Part shown: in pieces, positions 43,891 to 52,634 of the stretch | Position numbering within the stretch: position 1 is the stretch's first letter | Layout: the number at the start of each line of letters is the position of its first letter | Source of the DNA: Cedecea lapagei | GTDB lineage: Bacteria > Pseudomonadota > Gammaproteobacteria > Enterobacterales > Enterobacteriaceae | Direction: 5' to 3' | DNA length: 64,000 nucleotides | NCBI RefSeq assembly: GCF_900635955.1 | Contig: NZ_LR134201.1 | Span: 2,542,001 to 2,606,000 of the forward strand | The notes under the pieces: generated by a model | The model's input: the letters and a program-made list of their open reading frames with translations, nothing else | The model's database searches: none | Told to the model about the DNA's origin: nothing | Made by a program: the position numbers and the translations under genes

Positions 43891-45066
43891 ATGCAAAAAT
43901 TGATCAATGCGGTACAAAATTATGCCTGGGGCAGCAAAACGGCGCTAACGGAACTCTACGGCATCGCCAACCCACAGCATAAACCGATGGCGGAGCTGTG
44001 GATGGGCGCTCACCCAAAGAGTAGCTCAAAAGTGCTGGACGCTAACGGACAACAGCACGCATTGCGCGATGTGATTGACGCAGACCAGACCGCGCTGCTG
44101 GGGCAAGCCGTTGCCAGTCGATTTGGCGAGCTGCCTTTCCTGTTTAAAGTTCTCTGCGCCGCCCAGCCGCTCTCCATTCAGGTTCACCCTAATAAAAAAG
44201 CTTCTGAAATCGGCTTTGCCAAAGAAAACGCCGCCGGCATTCCCCTCGATGCCGCAGAGCGCAACTATAAAGATCCTAACCATAAGCCCGAGCTGGTGTT
44301 TGCCCTTACGCCGTTCCTGGCGATGAACGCGTTCCGCGAATTCTCTGACATAGTCTCGCTCCTGCAGCCGGTGTCCGGCGCTCATCCTCTGATTGCTCAT
44401 TTCCTTCAGCAGCCCGGAGCCGAAAGCCTGGCGCAGCTGTTTGCCGGCCTGCTGAATATGCAGGGAGAAGAAAAATCGCTGGCGCTTGGCGTGCTGAAAG
44501 CTGCCCTGAACAGCCAGCAGGGCGAACCCTGGGAAACCATTCGCGCGATCTCCGAATTCTACCCGGACGACAGCGGCCTCTTCTCCCCGCTGCTGCTGAA
44601 CGTGGTGAAGCTCGAACCCGGCGAAGCGATGTTCCTGTTCGCCGAGACGCCACATGCCTACCTCAACGGCGTGGCCCTGGAAGTGATGGCTAACTCGGAC
44701 AACGTGCTGCGTGCCGGGTTAACGCCAAAGTACATCGATATTCCTGAACTGGTAGCTAACGTTAAATTTGAGCCAAAACCAGCGAACCAGCTGCTGACGC
44801 AGCCGAATAAAAACGGCAGCGAGCTGGATTTCCCGATCCCTGTTGATGACTTTGCCTTCTCGCTGCATGACCTTGGCACGCAGGAAGCAACGCTTGCCCA
44901 GCAAAGTGCAGCCATTGTGTTCTGCGTAGAAGGTGAAGCTGTGTTAACCAAAGATGCTCAGCGTCTGGTGTTGAAGCCGGGCGAGTCCGCCTTTATTAGC
45001 GCTGCCGAGTCCCCGATTGCCGTCAGCGGCGTAGGCCGGGTCGCGCGAGTGTTTAATAAACTTTAA
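43891..45066 (+). CDS. manA: Mannose-6-phosphate isomerase ManA
   Basis: A 391-residue type I phosphomannose isomerase (E. coli length), a zinc enzyme interconverting mannose-6-P and fructose-6-P for mannose use and GDP-mannose synthesis. Zinc and active-site segments are QNYAWGSKTALTELYG, LSIQVHPNKKASE, NHKPELVFALTPF and ETPHAYLNGVALEVMANSDNVLRAGLTPKYID. AGGGA lies upstream of the ATG. It ends at a strong terminator. Confidence 0.97.
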   Translation: MQKLINAVQNYAWGSKTALTELYGIANPQHKPMAELWMGAHPKSSSKVLDANGQQHALRDVIDADQTALLGQAVASRFGELPFLFKVLCAAQPLSIQVHPNKKASEIGFAKENAAGIPLDAAERNYKDPNHKPELVFALTPFLAMNAFREFSDIVSLLQPVSGAHPLIAHFLQQPGAESLAQLFAGLLNMQGEEKSLALGVLKAALNSQQGEPWETIRAISEFYPDDSGLFSPLLLNVVKLEPGEAMFLFAETPHAYLNGVALEVMANSDNVLRAGLTPKYIDIPELVANVKFEPKPANQLLTQPNKNGSELDFPIPVDDFAFSLHDLGTQEATLAQQSAAIVFCVEGEAVLTKDAQRLVLKPGESAFISAAESPIAVSGVGRVARVFNKL

Positions 45067-45115
45067 CTTACTGATCTTTTTAGCGCGTATTGCTAAGCTA
45101 ATAAGCACGTTGACG

Positions 45116-45143
45116 AAAACGCCTGTTATCAGGCGTTTTTCTT
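45116..45143 (+). terminator. manA intrinsic terminator
   Basis: AAAACGCCTG-TTAT-CAGGCGTTTTT, 50 bases after the manA stop codon. Confidence 0.92.
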
Positions 45144-45192
45144 TCGCCCGGTGGGGGACGGCTACCGGCTTCTAAACATGGATAATGACACG

Positions 45193-46776
45193 ATGAAAAA
45201 ATCTCTGGTTGCGGTTGGGGTAATTGTTGCGCTGGGCGTGGTGTGGACCGGCGGAGCCTGGTTTACCGGTAAACAGCTTGAAGGCCGCATGGCCGAAATG
45301 ATCGATAACGCCAATGCGGAGATCAAAAATTCAGCACCGGAATCAGGCCTGGTTCTCAGCTACCAGAACTACAAGCGTGGCCTGTTCCACAGCACCGTGC
45401 AGCTGGTTGTTAAGCAGGCCGCCGGCACCAAAAACGCCATTCTTACGCCTGAGCAAAGCGTTTTATTTAACGAAACCATCGATCACGGTCCCTTCCCGTT
45501 CGCCCAGCTGAAGAAATTCAATCCGATCCCGAGCATGGCGTCGATCCACACTGAACTGGTCAATAACGACGCGACCAAACAGCTCTTTGTACTGACCAAA
45601 GATAAGCCGCTTATCAACGTGGAAACCCGCGTAGGCTACGGCGGAGCAACGTCATCAGACATCGTGCTGGCAGCCATTGATGCCAACGAAGGCGAAAACA
45701 AACTCAGCTTTAGCGGCGGCAAGTTTACCGCCGACGTCGACGGCGCTGGCAATGAAATTTCCCTTTCCGGGGAAGCCGATAGCGGGCTGATCAACACCGT
45801 TAACGAATACGGCCAGCGCGTACAATTTTCCTTCAACGGCATTAAAACCGACGGCGACAGCAAGCGCAGTCTTTTCGACCAGCGCGTTGGCTCGCAAAAA
45901 GCGACCGTTGATAAACTCTCGATGGTGGTCGACGGTAAAGAGATTGCCGTCGTGGAAGGTTTCAACCTGAACGCAAAATCTGACGTTCAGGACGATAAAA
46001 AGCACTTTACCGGGCAGTTCGACTACAGCCTGGACGCGCTGAAAGTGCAGAACCAGAACATGGGCAGCGGCAAGCTGACGCTTAAGTTTGGCAATATTGA
46101 TGCCGCCGCGCTGCGCGAGTTTTCGCAAAAATATAACGCGGGCGTGCAGCAGCTGATGGCCGACCCGGCTCTGCAGCAAAATCCTGAACTCTACCAGCAA
46201 AAATCCATTGAGCTGATTAGCGCCAACCTGCCGCTGCTGCTTAAGGGCGACCCAACCATCACCGTCGCGCCGCTTAGCTGGAAGAACGCCAAGGGCGAGT
46301 CAAACTTAAACCTTTCACTGTTCCTGAAGGATCCGCAGGGCGTCACCGGCCCGGCCAGGACGCCGGAAGAGCAGCTTGATCGCTATGTGAAATCACTCGA
46401 TGCGAAGCTGGTTATTCCGATGCCGATGGCAACGGAGATGATGTCTCAGGTTGCACAGCTTGAGGGCTATAACGCGGAAGAGTCACAGAAGCTTGCCAGC
46501 CAGCAGATCAAAGGCCTGGCCGCTATGGGCCAGATGTTCCGCATCACCAAAGTGGACGGCGATAACATCACCACCAGCCTGCAGTACGGCAGCGGCAAAG
46601 CCGCTCTTAACGGCGAGCAGATGCCGCTGGGCGATCTGTTCAGCATGTTCGCGCTGCCGGCAGGAATGGGGGGACCCGCGCTGCAGGACAACGACAGCGA
46701 TGCCGTTCCTCAGCCAGGGGACGAAGCGCCTGGAGATGATTCTTCTCCGGACGCCGAACCAGCTCCTCAGCAGTAA
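45193..46776 (+). CDS. ydgA: DUF945 membrane-anchored protein YdgA
   Basis: A 527-residue protein (E. coli YdgA 502). One N-terminal membrane segment (MKKSLVAVGVIVALGVVWTGGAWFTG) anchors a large, presumably periplasmic DUF945 domain of beta-rich repeats (TLKFGNIDAAALREFSQKYN, LDAKLVIPMPMATEMMSQVA). The function is unknown; in enterics it is an inner-membrane protein. The C terminus has an acidic and Pro-rich tail of about 30 residues (DSDAVPQPGDEAPGDD) not present in E. coli. The start is set by the family (MNKSLVAVG); ATGs upstream at 45151 and 45178 are possible. Confidence 0.93.
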   Translation: MKKSLVAVGVIVALGVVWTGGAWFTGKQLEGRMAEMIDNANAEIKNSAPESGLVLSYQNYKRGLFHSTVQLVVKQAAGTKNAILTPEQSVLFNETIDHGPFPFAQLKKFNPIPSMASIHTELVNNDATKQLFVLTKDKPLINVETRVGYGGATSSDIVLAAIDANEGENKLSFSGGKFTADVDGAGNEISLSGEADSGLINTVNEYGQRVQFSFNGIKTDGDSKRSLFDQRVGSQKATVDKLSMVVDGKEIAVVEGFNLNAKSDVQDDKKHFTGQFDYSLDALKVQNQNMGSGKLTLKFGNIDAAALREFSQKYNAGVQQLMADPALQQNPELYQQKSIELISANLPLLLKGDPTITVAPLSWKNAKGESNLNLSLFLKDPQGVTGPARTPEEQLDRYVKSLDAKLVIPMPMATEMMSQVAQLEGYNAEESQKLASQQIKGLAAMGQMFRITKVDGDNITTSLQYGSGKAALNGEQMPLGDLFSMFALPAGMGGPALQDNDSDAVPQPGDEAPGDDSSPDAEPAPQQ

Positions 46777-46783
46777 GCCTGAC

Positions 46784-46811
46784 AAAAACCCCGCCTGCAG
46801 GCGGGGTTTTT
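46784..46811. terminator. Bidirectional terminator between ydgA and malI
   Basis: AAAAACCCCGCC-TGCA-GGCGGGGTTTTT is a perfect 12-bp stem between two convergent genes. Confidence 0.95.
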
Positions 46812-46853
46812 AGCTTCTGGCGGGCATGATTAACTCATGCTGCTCCTGAAAGG

Positions 46854-47888
46854 TTAGTTTTTAATGGTGATTAAACGTGCGGGCATAATCTGATTGCTGA
46901 AGACAATGTCGCTTTCCTGGATACGCTGAAGAATACGCTGCGCCGCACTGCGGCCAATCTCCCTGGCGGGGGTTGTCACCCAGGTCATCGGCACATCGTC
47001 CAGATCCTCTTCGGTGACCTCGGCAAAGGCCGCCAGCGCAATATGCCTGTCGTAATAGCTGTCGACGCTGCCGCCGCCCATCTGCCAGCCCGCCCGCGTC
47101 AGGCCGAACCACGCCCCCATCGCTACGGTGCTGTTGTGGCAGACAACCGCGCTGAGGGTCGGGAAATTATGCAGCAGCTCGGTTATCGCGTCAGCCGCCT
47201 GCTTCTGGCTCGGTTCGCATTCAAGGATCCAGTCGCTGTGAAACGGCAGCCCATGCTGCATCAGCGTCGCACAAAAGCCGCCCAACCGCTCGGCGCGAGT
47301 CAGAGAGGAGCTGCGCCCGCCCAGCCACGCAATGCGCTGATGGCCGCGCTTAATCAGATGCTCGGTCACCATTTGCGCAGCCTGCATATTATCCGGCCGG
47401 ATAATATCAACCTCATCCAGATAGCTCGCCCGCGAAGCAAAGACCAGCGGCAGTTTATTCTGCGCCGCCATTTCGCGTAGGTCGGCACCCTGTCCCGCCG
47501 CACCGGCAATAATAATGCCGTCAACGCCCTGGGCCACCAGCGTGTCAAAACAGCGCTGCATATGCTGCCCTTTGCTGCCGCTTTGGGTCAGAAACAGCAG
47601 CTGCCCCTGCTGCTCCAGCGCTTCCGTCAGCCCGGCGGTGAGTTCGGCGTAAAAAGGATTACACAGGTCCCTGACGATCAGGCCAATCACCCCGCTCTGC
47701 CCGCCGCGCAGCGAGGCCGCCTGACGATTACGCACGAAGCCTAACTTTTCGATAGCCTCATTCACCCGCTGACCGGTCGCGGCGGAGATCCTGCCCTTAC
47801 CGCTGAGCACCAGCGATACCGTGGTCACCGATACGCCTGCGGCCTCGGCAACCTCGTTAATAGTGATTCTTTTGGTCAGCGTCGACAT
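46854..47888 (-). CDS. malI: Maltose regulon LacI-type repressor MalI
   Basis: A 344-residue LacI/GalR repressor of malXY and of itself. The HTH is ITINEVAEAAGVSVTTVSLVLSGKGRISAATGQRV, followed by the hinge FVRNRQAASLRGGQSGVIGLIVRDL, and then the periplasmic-binding-like effector domain (DGIIIAGAAGQGADLREM, GHQRIAWLGGRSSSLTRAERLGG). It is divergent from malX, with two operators in the gap. The Shine-Dalgarno (GGAGG) is about 12 bases from the ATG, which is long. Confidence 0.95.
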   Translation of the reverse strand: MSTLTKRITINEVAEAAGVSVTTVSLVLSGKGRISAATGQRVNEAIEKLGFVRNRQAASLRGGQSGVIGLIVRDLCNPFYAELTAGLTEALEQQGQLLFLTQSGSKGQHMQRCFDTLVAQGVDGIIIAGAAGQGADLREMAAQNKLPLVFASRASYLDEVDIIRPDNMQAAQMVTEHLIKRGHQRIAWLGGRSSSLTRAERLGGFCATLMQHGLPFHSDWILECEPSQKQAADAITELLHNFPTLSAVVCHNSTVAMGAWFGLTRAGWQMGGGSVDSYYDRHIALAAFAEVTEEDLDDVPMTWVTTPAREIGRSAAQRILQRIQESDIVFSNQIMPARLITIKN

Positions 47889-47925
47889 CGTCAGGTCAGA
47901 TCCTCCGTGAATCGATAAATATAAA

Positions 47926-47941
47926 GATAAAACGTTTTACT
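47926..47941. promoter_or_regulatory. MalI operator 1
   Basis: GATAAAACGTTTTACT matches the MalI/LacI-family site GATAAAACGTTTTATC except at its last two bases. It lies 38 bases upstream of the malI start and is placed to repress malI. Confidence 0.85.
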
Positions 47942-47979
47942 AATGCTGGCATATTGAACGGCATTATGCGCGGTAATTC

Positions 47980-47995
47980 TGCGATCGCCCTCACG
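47980..47995. promoter_or_regulatory. Possible CRP site between malI and malX
   Basis: TGCGA-TCGCCC-TCACG resembles TGTGA-N6-TCACA with two mismatches, placed between the two MalI operators. E. coli malI and malX are CRP-dependent, so a site is expected here. Confidence 0.5.
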
Positions 47996-48004
47996 ATAAA
48001 CTTA

Positions 48005-48020
48005 GGTAAAACGTTTTATC
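48005..48020. promoter_or_regulatory. MalI operator 2
   Basis: GGTAAAACGTTTTATC, one mismatch from a perfect palindrome, 55 bases upstream of the malX start. The two operators are 79 bases apart. Confidence 0.87.
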
Positions 48021-48074
48021 ATCGCCAAACTTCAGTTACTCAACATCTCATATTAACCGGGTTAAGGAGTCGTG

Positions 48075-49664
48075 ATGGCGGCTAATACACCACAAAAAAA
48101 ATCGCTGTGGGAATTTTTTCAAAACCTTGGCAAAACCTTTATGTTGCCGGTGGCGCTGCTCTCTTTCTGCGGCATTATGCTGGGCATCGGCAGTTCGCTG
48201 AGCAGCCATGATGTCATCACGGAGATCCCGTGGCTGGGTAACCCTGTATTGCAGCTGCTCTTCACCTGGATGAGCAAAATGGGCTCGTTCGCCTTCAGCT
48301 TCCTGCCGGTGATGTTCTGTATTGCTATTCCGCTTGGCCTGGCGCGTGAAAACAAAGGCGTTGCGGCTTTTGCCGGCTTCGTCGGCTATATGGTGATGAA
48401 CCTGGCGGTTAACTTCTGGCTCACCGCCAAAGGCATTTTGCCAACCACTGACGCCGTGATTCTGAAGGCCAACAACATTCAAAGCGTGCTGGGCGTTCAG
48501 TCCATTGATACCGGTATTCTCGGGGCGGTCATTGCCGGGATCATCGTTTACCTGCTGCATGAGCGTTTCCACAACATTCGCCTGCCGGATGCGCTGGCAT
48601 TCTTCGGCGGCACCCGTTTTGTGCCGATTATTACTACCGTAGTGATGGGCCTTGTCGGGCTGGTTATTCCGCTAATCTGGCCAATCTTTGCCGCCGGGAT
48701 CAACGCTCTGGGTTATATGATCCACAGCGCTGGCGTATTTGGACCGATGATCTTCGGCACCGGCGAACGTCTGCTGCTGCCGTTTGGCCTGCAGCACATT
48801 CTGGTCGCCCTGATTCGCTTTACCGAAGCCGGCGGCACCATGGACGTCTGCGGCCATACAGTAAGCGGCGCGCTGACCATCTTCCAGGCCCAGTTAAGTT
48901 GCCCGACCACGCACGGCTTCTCTGAAAGCGCTACACAGTTCCTCTCTCAGGGTAAAATGCCGGCATTCCTTGGCGGCCTGCCTGGCGCCGCACTGGCAAT
49001 GTACCACTGCGCACGCCCTGAGAACCGTCATAAAATTAAAGGGCTGCTGATCTCCGGTGTGATTGCCTGCGTTGTCGGCGGCACCACCGAGCCCATCGAG
49101 TTCCTGTTCCTGTTCGTCGCCCCGGTTCTGTATCTCATTCACGCGGTGCTGACGGGGATCGGCTTCACCATGATGTCGGTGCTGGGCGTTACCATCGGTA
49201 ACACCGACGGCAACATTATCGACTTCTTCGTCTTTGGCGTGCTGCACGGCCTGTCGACCAAATGGTATATGGTGCCGGTCGTGGCGGCAGTCTGGTTTGC
49301 GGGTTACTACGCCATCTTCCGTTTCGCCATTACCCGCTTCAATATCAAAACCCCAGGTCGCGATATTGAAACCACCACGGCGGAAAAACCGATTATCGGC
49401 CAGCCCGGCAAGTCCGGCTATAATGTTCCGGCAATTCTGGCCGCCCTGGGCGGCAGCGATAACATTACCACGCTGGATAACTGCATCACCCGCCTGCGTC
49501 TTTCGGTAAAAGATATGTCGCTGGTAGATACCGCAGCCCTTAAGGCTAACCGCGCTATCGGCGTCGTGCAGCTCAACGAGCACAACCTCCAGGTCGTTAT
49601 TGGGCCGCAGGTTCAGTCGGTAAAAGATGAGATGGTCGGCCTGATGCGAACCGTCGAGGCTTAA
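48075..49664 (+). CDS. malX: PTS maltose/glucose-specific EIICB component MalX
   Basis: A 529-residue PTS permease. The EIIC membrane domain covers about residues 1-390 (KTFMLPVALLSFCGIMLGIGSSLSSHD, GTGERLLLPFGLQHILVALIRF, CVVGGTTEPIEFLFLFVAPVLY). The C-terminal EIIB domain carries the phosphocysteine in TTLDNCITRLRLSVKD. It transports glucose and maltose, although its physiological substrate is unsettled. The ATG at 48075 is preferred to the GTG one codon earlier because AAGGAG is 5 bases away. malY follows after 43 bases. Confidence 0.96.
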   Translation: MAANTPQKKSLWEFFQNLGKTFMLPVALLSFCGIMLGIGSSLSSHDVITEIPWLGNPVLQLLFTWMSKMGSFAFSFLPVMFCIAIPLGLARENKGVAAFAGFVGYMVMNLAVNFWLTAKGILPTTDAVILKANNIQSVLGVQSIDTGILGAVIAGIIVYLLHERFHNIRLPDALAFFGGTRFVPIITTVVMGLVGLVIPLIWPIFAAGINALGYMIHSAGVFGPMIFGTGERLLLPFGLQHILVALIRFTEAGGTMDVCGHTVSGALTIFQAQLSCPTTHGFSESATQFLSQGKMPAFLGGLPGAALAMYHCARPENRHKIKGLLISGVIACVVGGTTEPIEFLFLFVAPVLYLIHAVLTGIGFTMMSVLGVTIGNTDGNIIDFFVFGVLHGLSTKWYMVPVVAAVWFAGYYAIFRFAITRFNIKTPGRDIETTTAEKPIIGQPGKSGYNVPAILAALGGSDNITTLDNCITRLRLSVKDMSLVDTAALKANRAIGVVQLNEHNLQVVIGPQVQSVKDEMVGLMRTVEA

Positions 49665-49670
49665 TTCACC

Positions 49671-49694
49671 AAAGAGCGCTTCGGCGCTCTCTTT
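49671..49694 (+). repeat. Intercistronic stem-loop between malX and malY
   Basis: AGAGCGC-TTCG-GCGCTCT, a 7-bp stem with a stable TTCG loop, 8 bases past the malX stop codon. No T-run follows, so it more likely stabilises or processes the mRNA than ends it. Confidence 0.65.
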
Positions 49695-49707
49695 GCTGTG
49701 AGGCTTT

Positions 49708-50880
49708 ATGTTTGATTTTTCTGTTCCGGTAGACCGCCATGGCACCTGGTGCACCCAGTGGGATTATGTGGCCGATCGCTTTGGTTCAGCCGACCTGCTG
49801 CCCTTCACCATCTCCGATATGGACTTCCCTACCGCCCCCTGCATCCTTGAAGCCCTGCAAAAACGACTGGCCCACGGGGTACTGGGCTACAGCCGCTGGA
49901 AGAACGAGGAGTTCCTCGGCGCCATCGCCCACTGGTACAGGCAGCGTTTCGCATGCTCCATTGACCCGGAAAGCGTGGTCTATGGCCCTTCCGTGATTTA
50001 TATGGTTTCGCAGCTTATTCGACAGTGGTCACAGCCGGGCGAGAGCGTGCTTATTCACACGCCGGCCTACGATGCCTTCTATAAAGCGATAGAAGGCAAT
50101 CAGCGTCAGGTTTTAAGCGCTCCGCTGCAAAAAACGGCGACCGGCTGGCAGTGTGATATGACAGAGCTGGAGGCGCTGCTTGCCCGCCCGGAATGCAAAA
50201 TTATGCTGCTGTGCAGCCCGCATAACCCAACCGGAAAGGTCTGGACCCGCGCAGAGCTTGAGCTTATGGCTGAACTCTGCGAGCGCCACGACGTGCGGGT
50301 GATTAGCGATGAGATCCACATGGACATGGTCTGGGGTGAAAATCGCCATATTCCCTGGTGCGAGATCGGCAGCGGTCGCTGGGCGCTGTTCACCTCTGGC
50401 TCGAAAAGCTTCAACATCCCTGCGCTTACCGGCGCTTACGGGCTGATCGATGATGAAGAGGATCGCCAGCACTACCTTAGCGTGCTCAAAGGGCAGGATG
50501 GGCTCTCTTCTCCTGCTGTTTTGGCTATCGTCGCCCACATCGCCGCCTACCGCGAAGGCGAATCCTGGCTCGATGCGCTGCGAGACTACCTGACAAGCAA
50601 CCTGCAGTTCGTGGCCGACAGGCTGAACCAGGCTTTCCCGGAGCTTAACTGGCAGCCACCGCAGTCCACCTACCTGGCCTGGATCGATTTACGCCCGCTT
50701 GGGCTGGACGATCGTGCGCTGCAGAAAGTGCTTATTGAGCAGCAGAAAGTCGCCATCATGCCGGGCTACACCTACGGCGTGGAGGGTAACGGTTTTATTC
50801 GCCTGAACGCCGGATGTCCGCGCGTCAAACTTGAAGCCGGCGTTGATCGGCTGCTCAATGGGATCCAATCCCTGCGGTAG
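49708..50880 (+). CDS. malY: Cystathionine beta-lyase / mal regulon modulator MalY
   Basis: A 390-residue PLP enzyme of the E. coli MalY length; it has C-S lyase activity and separately inhibits the activator MalT by direct contact. Conserved: TISDMDFPTAPCILEAL, GPSVIYMVSQLI, LLCSPHNPTGKVWTR, VISDEIHMDMVW, the PLP lysine in FTSGSKSFNIPALTGAYG, and NAGCPRVKLEAGV at the C terminus. It is in an operon with malX. Confidence 0.96.
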   Translation: MFDFSVPVDRHGTWCTQWDYVADRFGSADLLPFTISDMDFPTAPCILEALQKRLAHGVLGYSRWKNEEFLGAIAHWYRQRFACSIDPESVVYGPSVIYMVSQLIRQWSQPGESVLIHTPAYDAFYKAIEGNQRQVLSAPLQKTATGWQCDMTELEALLARPECKIMLLCSPHNPTGKVWTRAELELMAELCERHDVRVISDEIHMDMVWGENRHIPWCEIGSGRWALFTSGSKSFNIPALTGAYGLIDDEEDRQHYLSVLKGQDGLSSPAVLAIVAHIAAYREGESWLDALRDYLTSNLQFVADRLNQAFPELNWQPPQSTYLAWIDLRPLGLDDRALQKVLIEQQKVAIMPGYTYGVEGNGFIRLNAGCPRVKLEAGVDRLLNGIQSLR

Positions 50881-50884
50881 ACAT

Positions 50885-50907
50885 AAAGGGGAGATGCTCC
50901 CCTTTTT
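50885..50907 (+). terminator. malY intrinsic terminator
   Basis: AAAGGGGAG-ATG-CTCCCCTTTTT, 5 bases after the malY stop codon. Confidence 0.93.
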
Positions 50908-51011
50908 CCTCTGGCGGCGTTCATCTCGCCGTCATCTTTCCGACACTCAACCGCCATACTATCTTCACCCGTTCCCCTTAAGCTCTTGTCGATTAAAAAC
51001 AGGAGCTAATC

Positions 51012-52442
51012 ATGCACGTTTTTTCCGGTGAAATTCCCTTCGGTCACGTTGTTCACTCCTTTTCCGTAGCAGCCAATACCCCGGCGATCAGCCTGACGGG
51101 CACCACGCTGCGCACCGGGCATCTGTATTGTTACATGTACGACAGCCGACGGCAGCTGCGGGCCTCGGTGATGCTGCAAAAACCGGAGAAAATACTGACA
51201 GTTTGCCCTGAATGGGCTTCAGTTGGCGCGCTGCCCGGTGAACTCCCGGCGGGAGAGTGGCAGCTGCATATCTATAACGTCATCGGCGAAAGCCGTTCGC
51301 CGCAGCCGATGAGCTACCGGCTAAACATCAGCTTTGAGGTACTCGCCGCCCCTGTCGATTTTGCCAGGCTGGACGTGCTGCGGCCCGACCATCAAATTAA
51401 TTTTGACTACCAGCGCACCCTTAGCGATCGGCCGGGTTGGTATCGCGGCGATCTACACGGGCATACCACCCTTTCTGACGGCAATAACACGCTGCCGGAG
51501 GCGCTGGACATCATGGCGGAACAGGGGCTGGATTTCTTTTTCCTGACAGAACACAACCTTTCCCACGCCTGCTTTCCACGTCACGACAGCGTGCTGCTGT
51601 TACCCGGCATCGAAGTCACCGCCGATAAAGGCCACCTGAACGTTCATGGCCCAGCCGCCACGCTGAATATGTACCACGCCGACTACAGCAGCCGAGGACT
51701 CCTCGCTCAAGGCATTGCGCTCAAGCGCCCGGAAAGCGTGCTGAGCGTGAACCATGCCATGCTGCATCCATGGAGCTGGCTATATGACGACATGCCGCTG
51801 GCGGAGATTGACGTGCTGGAAGTGCTCAACGATCCGACCTGGAAAAATGCCTCTGTCGCCAATGAGCAGGTCGTTGAGATATTCAGTGCGCTGTGGAACG
51901 CCGGGCATCGTATCTACGCCGTCGGCGGCAGCGATTGCCATATGCAGCCTCATGAGCGCTACCCGCAGGCAACTGAGCCCTCAATATATGGCGATCCGAG
52001 CACTTATGTTTACGCTTCGGCGCTCAGCGGGGAAGCCATTCTTGCGGCCATTAAAAAGGGACATTGTTATTTTGAGCGACGCTGTGGTCTGAACTTTAGC
52101 CTGAATGACGGCGCGTTGCTGCCAGGTGATGCCGCCGATGGACAGCAGATTGTCCTGACCGTTGCGGTAAAAGACCCCGAACAGCGCTACACGCTTCAGG
52201 TGGTATCGGATGCGGGCATCCTGGCAGAGCACGCCCTTGAGACTACGCCGCAGAATATACGCTGCGATATGACACAGCATGCCTGGGTTCGCTGGGATAT
52301 CCGCCGCAGCAACGGCACGTTAGAAGGGATGATCAACCCGGTGTATTGCGCGCAGCATCGGCTGTTTCAGTCGCCCGCGGGCGCTACCTGGGGAGAGGTC
52401 ACCGGTCAGCTGGCGTTTCCCCGTAGCGCCGAAGAGGGATGA
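51012..52442 (+). CDS. CehA/McbA-family metallohydrolase with PHP domain
   Basis: A 476-residue protein, no signal peptide. Residues 1-140 form a beta-rich N domain; residues ~145-355 form a PHP metal-dependent hydrolase domain with metal-binding motifs DLHGHTTLSDG, LTEHNLSHA, PGIEVTADKGHLNVHG, SVNHAMLHPW and AVGGSDCHM; a further beta domain ends the chain. The CehA/McbA branch contains ester/carbamate hydrolases such as carbaryl hydrolase, but the substrate here is unknown and could be a phosphoester. AGGAG is 7 bases before the ATG. It follows malY in the same direction, after a terminator, so has its own promoter. Confidence 0.85.
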   Translation: MHVFSGEIPFGHVVHSFSVAANTPAISLTGTTLRTGHLYCYMYDSRRQLRASVMLQKPEKILTVCPEWASVGALPGELPAGEWQLHIYNVIGESRSPQPMSYRLNISFEVLAAPVDFARLDVLRPDHQINFDYQRTLSDRPGWYRGDLHGHTTLSDGNNTLPEALDIMAEQGLDFFFLTEHNLSHACFPRHDSVLLLPGIEVTADKGHLNVHGPAATLNMYHADYSSRGLLAQGIALKRPESVLSVNHAMLHPWSWLYDDMPLAEIDVLEVLNDPTWKNASVANEQVVEIFSALWNAGHRIYAVGGSDCHMQPHERYPQATEPSIYGDPSTYVYASALSGEAILAAIKKGHCYFERRCGLNFSLNDGALLPGDAADGQQIVLTVAVKDPEQRYTLQVVSDAGILAEHALETTPQNIRCDMTQHAWVRWDIRRSNGTLEGMINPVYCAQHRLFQSPAGATWGEVTGQLAFPRSAEEG

Positions 52443-52578
52443 TTTTCTGCGCTTTCGTAGGGAAAGTTCACGGTTTTGTAAAATTTTGAAATTATTTAAA
52501 CTGAATATTTAGTCATTCTGCTTTGCATAAAACCGCTAAAAGCGACGAAAATGCTCGTTCATCATAGTCATAGAAAAC

Positions 52579-52615
52579 AGACCCGGTGACGCCCCTGCCT
52601 CCCGGGTCTTTTTGT
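52579..52615 (+). terminator. Hairpin with T-run ahead of the POT transporter gene
   Basis: AGACCCGG and CCGGGTCT form an 8-bp stem around a 15-base loop, followed by TTTTTGTTG. It is 137 bases past the CehA-like stop and only 20 bases before the next start codon, so it may be the terminator of the upstream gene or an attenuator in the leader of the downstream one. Confidence 0.7.
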
Positions 52616-52634
52616 TGTTCAGAGAGAGACCAGC

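Noticed and set aside
48894..49754. A 286-codon minus-strand frame over malX
   Set aside because: Antisense to the MalX EIIB/EIIC coding sequence and the malY start; no supporting signals.
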